Made by a program: the position numbers and the translations under genes. Below, in pieces: positions 1 through 6,826 of a DNA stretch of 6,826 nucleotides (position 1 is the first letter of the stretch; every line of letters starts with the position of its first letter). Below the pieces are notes generated by a model. The model worked only from the letters and a program-made list of their open reading frames with translations, was not told the DNA's origin and did not search any database. Origin of the DNA: Ruminococcus sp. (GTDB taxonomy: Bacteria > Bacillota > Clostridia > Oscillospirales > Acutalibacteraceae); assembly GCA_022510985.1 (NCBI GenBank), contig JAFLSL010000059.1:1-6826 (forward strand), read 5' to 3'.

Positions 1-1229
<1,229 letters not shown>

Positions 1230-1230
1230 T

Positions 1231-1234
1231 GAGG
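1231..1234 (+). promoter_or_regulatory. Ribosome binding site of the thioesterase gene
   Basis: GAGG (followed by AAA) lies 8 nt before the ATG at 1243 and directly after the gyrB stop, overlapping the second of two tandem stop codons. It decides the start at 1243. The in-frame ATG at 1168 lies well inside gyrB, and the residues it would add read as gyrB coding sequence out of frame. The spacing suggests that ribosomes finishing gyrB help initiate here. Confidence 0.75.
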
Positions 1235-1242
1235 AAATAATT

Positions 1243-1665
1243 ATGCATTCAAAATCATATTTAACTGTTCGATATGCCGAAACCGACAGAATGGGAATTG
1301 CCCACCACTCAAACTACCCTGTCTGGTACGAGGTTGGCAGAACGGATTATATAAAAGGCTTTGGAATCAGTTACAGCGATATGGAAAAAGCGGGCGTGCT
1401 TATGCCGCTTACAAATTTGACCTGTCATTTTAAGGCTCCTGCTTTGTATGAGGATAAAATTCTGATAAGAACCTGGGCGATGGAGTTGAGAGCCGCTCAC
1501 ATTCAGTTTTCCTATACAGTTAAGAAAATTAACGACGACGGAACTGAGGAAGAGCTGGGCTACGGCACAACCGAACACGGCTTTGTTGACAGCAAAACAT
1601 TCCGTCCCTGCAGCTTGAAAAAAAGATTACCGGAGCTTTACGAAAAGGTAAAAGCAACACTATAA
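1243..1665 (+). CDS. Acyl-CoA thioesterase, hotdog fold, YbgC/FcbC family
   Basis: Predicted cytoplasmic thioesterase that hydrolyses an acyl-CoA (or acyl-carrier-protein) thioester; the substrate cannot be read from sequence. The 140-residue product has the usual family length and is a single hotdog domain. The signature region (residues 11-35) reads YAETDRMGIAHHSNYPVWYE and then R33 and D35; Asp15 aligns with the catalytic Asp of the 4-hydroxybenzoyl-CoA thioesterase and YbgC families. Later family features are the FKAPALYED segment, the TEHGFVD strand and the RP near residue 125. No signal peptide or membrane segment is seen. The gene starts 13 nt after gyrB and ends 41 nt before the gyrA start, with no terminator on either side, so it is inferred to be co-transcribed with the gyrase genes. 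It has no obvious functional link to them. Family assignment is firm; the physiological role is unknown. Confidence 0.9.
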   Translation: MHSKSYLTVRYAETDRMGIAHHSNYPVWYEVGRTDYIKGFGISYSDMEKAGVLMPLTNLTCHFKAPALYEDKILIRTWAMELRAAHIQFSYTVKKINDDGTEEELGYGTTEHGFVDSKTFRPCSLKKRLPELYEKVKATL

Positions 1666-1694
1666 TTTAGCGAAGAATATTAATAACGACCTAT

Positions 1695-1701
1695 GAGGTG
1701 A
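1695..1701 (+). promoter_or_regulatory. Strong ribosome binding site that fixes a TTG start for gyrA
   Basis: GAGGTGA is a 7-nt match to the anti-Shine-Dalgarno sequence, and it sits 5 nt upstream of TTG at 1707. An in-frame GTG at 1698-1700 lies within this site itself and has no Shine-Dalgarno sequence of its own, so TTG is the better start. Using GTG would add only three residues (MNK). Confidence 0.8.
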
Positions 1702-1706
1702 ATAAA

Positions 1707-4220
1707 TTGAATAATGAAAATGAGATAAAAGAGATTGGCGGAAAAATAATCGACGTTGACGTCGAAAAGGAAATGAAACAATCCTTCCTTGACTACTCAA
1801 TGTCAGTAATCGTCAGCCGTGCTTTGCCCGACGTTCGCGACGGCTTAAAGCCCGTTCACAGACGAATTCTCTATACAATGTATGAAAGAGGTCTTGAGCC
1901 TAACAAGCCGTACCACAAATGTGCTGATACTGTCGGTGCGGTTTTGGGTGCGTATCACCCCCACGGAGACGCGTCCGTTTACGACGCTTTGGTTCGTTTG
2001 GCACAGGACTTTTCAATGAGATATATGCTCGTTGACGGCCACGGAAACTTCGGCTCAGTAGACGGCGACCCGCCTGCTGCTTACCGATATACTGAGGCGA
2101 GAATGAGCAAAATTTCAACCGAAATGCTCACCGATATTGAGAAAAAGACGGTTGATTTTGTTCCGAACTACGACGACCGTCTTGAGGAGCCTACAGTTCT
2201 TCCGAGCCGTTTCCCGAACCTTTTGGTTAATGGTTCCAGCGGTATTGCCGTTGGTATGGCGACTAATATTCCGCCGCATAATATGGGAGAAGTAATCGAC
2301 GCAATTGAGCTTCTTATTGATAATCCCGAGGCAGAAATTGCCGAGATTATGGAATGTATCCCCGGACCTGATTTCCCGACAGGCGGCATAATTATGGGAA
2401 GAAGCGGTATCAGAGCCGCTTACTCCACCGGCCGCGGAAAGATTTTAGTAAGAGCAAAAACCGAAATAGTTGAGGCGAAAAACAACCGCTTTAAGATTAT
2501 CGTAACCGAGCTGCCATACGGCGTAAACAAGGCTCGTCTTATCGAGCATATTGCCGAATTGGTTAAGGATAAAAAACTCGAGGGCATTACGAATATCGAG
2601 GACCATTCCGACAGAAACGGAATGCACATTGAAATCGACGTTCGCCGTGACGCGTCACCGCAGATTGTGCTTAATCAGCTGTTTTCATACACTCAGTTGC
2701 AGACCACATTCGGTGCAATTTTACTCGCAATTGTAAACGGCGAGCCGAAGATTTTAACGCTCAAGGAATGCTTAGAACACTACATAAACTTCCAGGTTGA
2801 AATCATCACACGCCGCACACAGTTCGACTTAAAGAAAGCTCAGGAACGTTGCCACATTTTAGAGGGCTTAAAAATTGCCATCGACAACATTGACGAGGTA
2901 ATTAAAATTATTCGTGCGAGCAAGGACACATCTACTGCTAAGGCTAATTTGATGGAGCGTTTCGGACTTGACGAGCCACAGGCACAGGCGATTGTACAGA
3001 TGCGTCTGGGACAGCTCACAAATATGGAACGCGGAAAAATCGAGGACGAAATTGCTGCTCTTCTCGCAAAAATCAAGGAATTTACCGAATTGCTCGGAAG
3101 TCACCACCTTCTTCTTGAAAAGGTTAAGGAAGAGGCAATTGCCCTCAGAAACAAATATGCCGACCCACGCCGCACAGAAATTTGCCATATCAGCGGTGAG
3201 GTTGATATTGAGGACCTTATTCCCGAGGAAGACTGCGTTGTTACGATTACACGCTTTGGCTATGTTAAGCGTATCGCCGAGGCTGAGTACACAATTCAGC
3301 ACCGCGGCGGCAGAGGCGTTAAGGGTATGTCCACAAGGGAAGAGGATGTTGCGACAGAAATGTTCATCTGCAACACCCACGATTATATCCTCTTCTTTAC
3401 CGATAAGGGTAGGGTATACCGCGTAAAATGCTACACAATTCCTGAAGGTACCCGCCAGAGCAAGGGTATGAATATCGCAAATATTCTCCCGATTGCAACG
3501 GACGAAAAGGTAACCTCGATGATACCCGTTAAGGAATTTGAGGAGGACAAGTACCTCATTATGGTAACCAAAAACGGTATCATAAAGAGAATTGCACTCA
3601 ACGCTTATAATACAGCCCGCAAAGGCGGACTTATCGCACTCGACTTAAACGAGGGCGACGAGCTTGCTTTTGTAAAAATGACAACGGGTGAAAATCAGAT
3701 TATTATCGCTACACGTGATGGTATGTCAATCCGATTTAACGAAACTGACGTACGTCCGATGGGACGTCAGGCTCGAGGCGTTAAAGCAATGAAACTTAAA
3801 TCGGGCGATACAATTGTCGGAATGAGCGTTATCGACGAAAACGCACTTGTGCTGACCGTTTCCGAAACCGGCTACGGACGTCTCAGCAACCCCGACAACT
3901 ACCGCGTTCAGTCCAGAGGCGGTAAGGGACTTACAAACTATCATACCGAAAAGTACGGCAAGGTTGCCGGCATCAGCGTTATAAACCCAGACGACGATAT
4001 TATACTCATCAGCGAGGAAGGCGTTGTTATCCGTATTAACGCAGGCGACGTTCGAATTTGTGCTCGTCCGAGCAAGGGTGTAACGCTTATGAGAATTAAC
4101 GAGGGTAACCGAGTTGTTTCGTTTGCACATCTTCCGCACGAGGACGAAGAAACCGAAAAGCCCGTTGACAACAGCGAGCCTGAGGCTGAACCTGAGGAAA
4201 CAGCTGAAAATGAAGAGTAA
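1707..4220 (+). CDS. gyrA: DNA gyrase subunit A
   Basis: DNA-cleaving and DNA-wrapping subunit of gyrase. With a TTG start the product is 837 residues, a normal length. The N-terminal breakage-reunion domain (about 27-360) has the quinolone-pocket helix [11 protein letters not shown] (84-94). Catalytic Tyr128 follows Arg127 in AAYRYTE, and the intercalating Ile180 is in NGSSGIAVG; these match E. coli Tyr122, Arg121 and Ile174 with an offset of 6. A coiled-coil arm and gate follow (about 362-480, with QMRLGQLT). The C-terminal beta-pinwheel (about 499-805) carries a GyrA box, QHRGGRG (531-537), that identifies gyrase rather than topoisomerase IV ParC, plus degenerate blade repeats such as RQARGVK and SRGGKG. 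The last 27 residues are a tail with 14 acidic residues. Ala89 replaces the Ser83 of E. coli, while acidic Asp93 (Asp87) is kept. The gene ends in tandem TAA codons and overlaps maf by 11 nt. Confidence 0.98.
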   Translation: MNNENEIKEIGGKIIDVDVEKEMKQSFLDYSMSVIVSRALPDVRDGLKPVHRRILYTMYERGLEPNKPYHKCADTVGAVLGAYHPHGDASVYDALVRLAQDFSMRYMLVDGHGNFGSVDGDPPAAYRYTEARMSKISTEMLTDIEKKTVDFVPNYDDRLEEPTVLPSRFPNLLVNGSSGIAVGMATNIPPHNMGEVIDAIELLIDNPEAEIAEIMECIPGPDFPTGGIIMGRSGIRAAYSTGRGKILVRAKTEIVEAKNNRFKIIVTELPYGVNKARLIEHIAELVKDKKLEGITNIEDHSDRNGMHIEIDVRRDASPQIVLNQLFSYTQLQTTFGAILLAIVNGEPKILTLKECLEHYINFQVEIITRRTQFDLKKAQERCHILEGLKIAIDNIDEVIKIIRASKDTSTAKANLMERFGLDEPQAQAIVQMRLGQLTNMERGKIEDEIAALLAKIKEFTELLGSHHLLLEKVKEEAIALRNKYADPRRTEICHISGEVDIEDLIPEEDCVVTITRFGYVKRIAEAEYTIQHRGGRGVKGMSTREEDVATEMFICNTHDYILFFTDKGRVYRVKCYTIPEGTRQSKGMNIANILPIATDEKVTSMIPVKEFEEDKYLIMVTKNGIIKRIALNAYNTARKGGLIALDLNEGDELAFVKMTTGENQIIIATRDGMSIRFNETDVRPMGRQARGVKAMKLKSGDTIVGMSVIDENALVLTVSETGYGRLSNPDNYRVQSRGGKGLTNYHTEKYGKVAGISVINPDDDIILISEEGVVIRINAGDVRICARPSKGVTLMRINEGNRVVSFAHLPHEDEETEKPVDNSEPEAEPEETAENEE

Positions 4221-4782
4221 TAATGTAATTCTTGCCTCCGCATCACCGCGGAGGCAGGAGCTTTTAAAGAAGATTTTCCCAGAATTTAAAATAATCCCTG
4301 CCGATATTGACGAAAGTTACGGCGGAGATATCTCCGCAACCGAGGTCGCACAATTTTTAGCCGAAAAAAAGGCAGAGCATATAAGCAAAATGTATCCCGA
4401 CAGCCTTGTTATCGGTAGCGACACGACCGTTGTTTCAGGCGATATTATCCTCGGCAAACCCGAAAACGAGACGGACGCGGTACGTATGCTAAAGCTTTTA
4501 AGCGGAAATGCTCATAAGGTTATTACGGGCGTGAGCTTGTTTTCAGGCGAATTCTCCTATTCCTTTTCCGAAACGACCGAGGTACTTTTCCACGAGCTTT
4601 CCGACAGCGAAATCGCCGGGTATATAAAAACAGGCGAGTGGTCAGATAAGGCAGGAGCCTACGGAATACAGGGTGCCGCCGGTGCCTTTGTTGAAAAAAT
4701 TAACGGAAGTTTTGACAACGTGGTCGGTCTTCCGTGCGAAAAATTAAAAGCCGTTCTTAAAGAAAAAGGCTTTCTGAATTAA
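4210..4782 (+). CDS. maf: Maf family nucleoside triphosphate pyrophosphatase (YhdE-type, probable dTTP/UTP specificity)
   Basis: Cytoplasmic pyrophosphatase that hydrolyses NTPs to NMP and PPi; the family removes modified or excess nucleotides and has been linked to septum and division control in Bacillus. The 190-residue product covers the complete family length. Visible motifs are the nucleotide-binding [10 protein letters not shown] (residues 10-19), DIDE (32-35), GSDTTV with catalytic Asp71, and LGKP with Lys83. The C-terminal [13 protein letters not shown] (149-161) and [11 protein letters not shown] (165-175) follow the dTTP/UTP-hydrolysing YhdE/Maf subgroup rather than the m7GTP-type YceF. 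The ATG at 4210 is chosen because it starts just before the first conserved motif; GAGG at 4194-4197 lies 12 nt upstream, within gyrA. The frame stays open further upstream to 4114, but those residues are gyrA tail codons out of frame. Overlap with gyrA points to co-transcription and translational coupling. Substrate specificity is inferred from motifs only. Confidence 0.95.
   Translation: MKSNNVILASASPRRQELLKKIFPEFKIIPADIDESYGGDISATEVAQFLAEKKAEHISKMYPDSLVIGSDTTVVSGDIILGKPENETDAVRMLKLLSGNAHKVITGVSLFSGEFSYSFSETTEVLFHELSDSEIAGYIKTGEWSDKAGAYGIQGAAGAFVEKINGSFDNVVGLPCEKLKAVLKEKGFLN
4230..4259 (+). repeat. GC-rich inverted repeat (hairpin) inside the 5' coding region of maf
   Basis: The arm at 4230-4241 (TCTTGCCTCCGC) pairs with 4248-4259 (GCGGAGGCAGGA) over 12 bp with one G-U pair, around a 6-nt loop. 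The central 9 bp (4233-4241 with 4248-4256) are perfect. It starts 20 nt after the first base of the maf ATG and covers the codons of the SASPRR motif. The right arm contains CGG AGG, adjacent Arg codons that look uncommon beside the AGA/CGT/CGC used in neighbouring genes. No U-run follows, so it is not an intrinsic terminator. A role in limiting maf translation is possible but unproven. Confidence 0.5.
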
Positions 4783-4796
4783 AATAAAAAGGTATA

Positions 4797-4835
4797 AAAA
4801 AGGAGAGGTTCCAAGTTTCGGAACTTCTCCTTTTT
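4797..4835. terminator. Bidirectional intrinsic terminator between convergent operons
   Basis: Two 16-nt arms (4797-4812 and 4820-4835) are complementary apart from one G-U pair, with a 7-nt loop AAGTTTC. The GC-rich core GGAGAGGTTCC is flanked by A-runs on the left and T-runs on the right, so an RNA from either strand would have a hairpin followed by U residues: five on the plus strand, six on the minus strand. It lies 14 nt after the maf stop and 7 nt beyond the stop of the minus-strand permease gene, and fits termination of both transcripts. Confidence 0.92.
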
Positions 4836-4842
4836 CTAATGG

Positions 4843-6567
4843 TTATTCATATTTGTGGATTAATTTTAAGGTATTGCTGTAGTTTTTTGGAATATCAACA
4901 TAAGCTAACTCATACGAATCTTCCTCTAAGAGATTCGCTTTGCCGTAATAAAATTGCAGGATATAAAAGCTTTCGTCGTCCTCAGAATATCCTTTTTCCT
5001 TATAATCCTTTCTTATTGCATGTAAAAGCTCTGAGCATTTGTCGGATTTAAGGGTTCTGGAAAGGTCGAAACCCTCGTGATAAAGCTCAACCGAGGTTAT
5101 GTATTTTTCATCACAAACGAACAGCGGATTTGTGTTCGATACGTATTCGTAACTTTTCAAAAACGGAATGTTTGTTGAGGCGTCGCCGTCAACCAAAAAG
5201 TTCGTGTAATTCCTATTTATCTTTCTGCCGTCGTTTAAAGTGTAGGTTATGTTAAAATCGGAATGCTCGTAGGGCGAAAGTGCCGAGGCAACGGTAATAG
5301 AGGTTTTATAAAGATAATTCATTCTGGCCTTATCGAGCATACTTCTTTCCCTGTAGCTTTCCAGCTCAATTACCTTTTTGTGAGCATTTACGGTATCTTT
5401 AATAATCTTTTTGTCGGTTATCTCGTGGTCCATAATATTAACGCCGTCAACATAGAAGGAGCGGTCTCCCGTAAGGCTGACGCTTTTAATTTCGCTGACT
5501 TTTGGAACATATTCCTCAAAACCGTACCAGCCGAAGTGGAGCATCGAGAAAAATACCGCAAAGCACGCGAGCATTGCACCGTAGGGGATAAGCCCCTTTA
5601 CAAAGCCTTTAAGACCGTGGGCGAAAATAATCTGGATAATAACGTGGGCAATGAGCGAGCCGACTATCATTCCAAACCAGAATACAATATAATCGGTTGT
5701 ACTGCTGCTTGTGGAAAGGAATAAAAACGCCGACACAATTCCTGCCGAAAAGCTGACTAAAACCTTAATCGCAATAAGCGGAAACTTATATGCAAAGCCT
5801 GAGTCCGCACTCTCTGCTCTGCGAATTTTAATGAGCAGGAAAGAAAGAATAAGACATACAGCACTGAAAATCAGCCAATAAACATAACTTAGACTAAACA
5901 GAGAGAGAGCGGGACTTAAAAAGAGGAGCAGGTAAGGGTTAATCTCAACATTATAGCCAATTAGAAGTGCCGCGGGTAAAATGGTAAGAAAGTAAATTGC
6001 AATCGGTGTTGCAAAATTTATAACAACGAAGGATACGATTTTGTCGGAGGTTTTTCCGCAACAGATGGAAAGAAGTCCGAAAAAGCAGATGTTGGAGAAA
6101 AGCATCACAAAGGATGAAAGCGTTACTAAAAGTGGGTTAACCTTATCTGCATCGAAAAAGGCAGGGAGATTTAGGTTGTCAGGATAAAAAATAGTAACAA
6201 GAAGAAAGACAACGACCATCGGAACGCCTGAAATAACAGTTGCTGAAAAAAGCTTTGTGAAAAACAACGTTCTTCTTGAAACAGGAAGCGAACCGGTCAT
6301 ATCTGTCTGACGTTTGTTGTGGAGATACGAGAACGATTTTATAGAAACGATTAACCCGATTATCATTGAGGTTAAAAATGTTTCCACGAGCATAAGGAAA
6401 GAGGGGTAGTCGTTGTTGCCTGTTCCTCCGATTACCGCACAGGTAATCGCGTAGAATGCGAGAATTGAAAGATATGCTACAATTACTGAGCGGTTGGTTT
6501 TTATTGTCCATAAAAACAGCGATAAGCCTTTTTTAAATTTAGACTTAAAGAATGTTGTCGATGTCAT
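4843..6567 (-). CDS. ABC-2 type transporter permease with large soluble C-terminal domain
   Basis: Membrane subunit of an ABC transporter; the substrate is unknown. With the ATG at 6567 the protein has 574 residues. The N-terminal half is very hydrophobic, with about 8-9 predicted membrane segments (near 28-47, 58-79, 108-128, 146-170, 176-204, 226-246, 263-285, 292-316 and 325-343). After the second comes a cytoplasmic RQTDMTGSLPVSRRTLFFTK loop (86-105), typical of ABC-2 permeases. Residues about 345-574 are soluble, probably outside the membrane, and include NAHKKVIE (394-401) and ITYTLNDGRKINRNYT (440-455). These resemble the DUF6449-type domain of YtrC-like permeases in Firmicutes; this is from memory, not a search. 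An in-frame GTG at 6576 is less likely because it touches the ribosome binding site. The gene overlaps the upstream ATPase by 23 nt, so the two are surely one operon. A cell-envelope stress or export role is only a guess from Ytr-type relatives. Confidence 0.85.
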   Translation of the reverse strand: MTSTTFFKSKFKKGLSLFLWTIKTNRSVIVAYLSILAFYAITCAVIGGTGNNDYPSFLMLVETFLTSMIIGLIVSIKSFSYLHNKRQTDMTGSLPVSRRTLFFTKLFSATVISGVPMVVVFLLVTIFYPDNLNLPAFFDADKVNPLLVTLSSFVMLFSNICFFGLLSICCGKTSDKIVSFVVINFATPIAIYFLTILPAALLIGYNVEINPYLLLFLSPALSLFSLSYVYWLIFSAVCLILSFLLIKIRRAESADSGFAYKFPLIAIKVLVSFSAGIVSAFLFLSTSSSTTDYIVFWFGMIVGSLIAHVIIQIIFAHGLKGFVKGLIPYGAMLACFAVFFSMLHFGWYGFEEYVPKVSEIKSVSLTGDRSFYVDGVNIMDHEITDKKIIKDTVNAHKKVIELESYRERSMLDKARMNYLYKTSITVASALSPYEHSDFNITYTLNDGRKINRNYTNFLVDGDASTNIPFLKSYEYVSNTNPLFVCDEKYITSVELYHEGFDLSRTLKSDKCSELLHAIRKDYKEKGYSEDDESFYILQFYYGKANLLEEDSYELAYVDIPKNYSNTLKLIHKYE

Positions 6568-6826
6568 AGCCTGCACCCTCCATTTCGTTAATGAATACTT
6601 CTTCGAGCGTAAGCGGAAGAGCCTCTAAAAATACGGGACCTAAAGCCTCGAGCTTTGGCATAAACTCTTCTTCTGCACCCCTGATAGTCAGGTTGTACAG
6701 ATTTCCGCTTTTTGTTTTGTTTACTATTTCTAAATCTTCAAATAAATCTTCGGAAACATCGTCCTTAAATGCAATCTGAACCTTATGTATACCGAGCTTT
6801 AAATCGTCAAGCTCTTTTTCGAGAAT
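6545..6826 (-). CDS. ABC transporter ATP-binding protein, C-terminal end (5' part outside window)
   Basis: Probable ATPase partner of the overlapping permease. Only the last 93 residues are present, open to the window edge in frame and ending at TAA (6547-6545). The Walker A, signature and Walker B motifs would lie in the roughly 200 missing residues, so assignment rests on context and on the tail. The fragment starts in a helix (ILEKELDDLKLG) and continues through beta strands such as VQIAFKDD and NLYNLTIRGAEEEF. It ends with PLTLEEVFINEMEG, the common end motif (sLEEvFl) of ATPases paired with ABC-2 permeases, and a short GAGYDIDNIL extension. The 23-nt overlap with the permease start supports a fixed transporter pair. 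A GntR-type regulator further upstream, as in ytr operons, would be consistent but is outside the window. Confidence 0.8.
   Translation of the reverse strand: MLEKELDDLKLGIHKVQIAFKDDVSEDLFEDLEIVNKTKSGNLYNLTIRGAEEEFMPKLEALGPVFLEALPLTLEEVFINEMEGAGYDIDNIL
6577..6581 (-). promoter_or_regulatory. Ribosome binding site of the permease gene
   Basis: On the minus strand, GGAGG lies 9 nt before the ATG at 6567, inside the end of the ATPase gene. It supports ATG 6567 over the in-frame GTG at 6576, which would be less than 1 nt from the site. The placement means the permease is translated in coupling with the ATPase. Confidence 0.75.

Noticed and set aside
1693..1701. Minimal ORF ATG-AGG-TGA just before gyrA
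   Set aside because: Considered as a regulatory start-stop element, but it lies within the gyrA Shine-Dalgarno site and has no ribosome binding site of its own.
1666..1706. Separate promoter for gyrA in the 41-nt gap
   Set aside because: The gap is AT-rich, but I see no convincing -35 and -10 pair at proper spacing.
2868..3380. Minus-strand open frame of 170 residues within gyrA
   Set aside because: Fully antisense to conserved gyrA sequence with a Cys/Asn/Leu-rich, unrecognisable product; a coding shadow.
3726..4139. Minus-strand open frame of 137 residues within the gyrA pinwheel region
   Set aside because: Antisense to repeated beta-blade codons, with no recognisable domain or ribosome binding site; a shadow.
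4230..4270. Attenuator or terminator at the start of maf
   Set aside because: The stem is strong, but the following bases (GAGCTTTTAAAG) have only four T residues, displaced from the stem, so intrinsic termination is unlikely.
5263..5724. Plus-strand open frame of 153 residues opposite the permease
   Set aside because: The minus-strand frame has clear membrane segments and ABC-2 motifs; the plus-strand product is unrecognisable.

Overview
This window looks like an ordinary chromosomal core region of a Gram-positive, low-to-mid-GC Clostridia-type bacterium, possibly a gut Oscillospiraceae/Ruminococcus-like lineage. That placement is inferred from three things. GyrB lacks the long insertion found in the enterobacterial protein. 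GyrA carries a [14 protein letters not shown] active-site segment that I associate with Clostridia. Ribosome binding sites are strong and GAGG-rich, in moderately AT-rich, tightly packed DNA. I cannot name a species. There is no rRNA, tRNA, insertion sequence, CRISPR array, phage gene or origin in the window.

Plus strand, 1-4782: a compact gyrase operon. It starts inside gyrB (N-terminal ATPase domain outside the window). A 140-residue hotdog-fold acyl-CoA thioesterase of the YbgC/FcbC type follows 13 nt later, then gyrA, and then maf, which overlaps the last 11 nt of gyrA. GyrB and GyrA form the A2B2 type II topoisomerase that introduces negative supercoils. Maf hydrolyses non-canonical or excess nucleoside triphosphates. 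The thioesterase has no obvious link to DNA topology and is probably carried along for co-expression.

A near-perfect 16-bp inverted repeat at 4797-4835 ends this operon and also serves the convergent operon from the other strand.

Minus strand, 4843-6826: an ABC-2 type transporter pair. The C-terminal 93 residues of an ATP-binding subunit overlap by 23 nt a 574-residue permease with about 8-9 membrane segments and a large soluble C-terminal domain resembling the DUF6449-type domain of YtrC-like permeases.

Nothing here is a clear new system. The points most worth a second look are: the natural Ala in GyrA at the quinolone-contact position (Ser83 in E. coli) together with a Trp in GyrB at the Lys447 position; the thioesterase wedged between gyrB and gyrA; the TTG start of gyrA; a strong hairpin at the start of maf; and the unusual permease architecture. 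All intervals are short, the longest gene-free stretch being about 60 nt.
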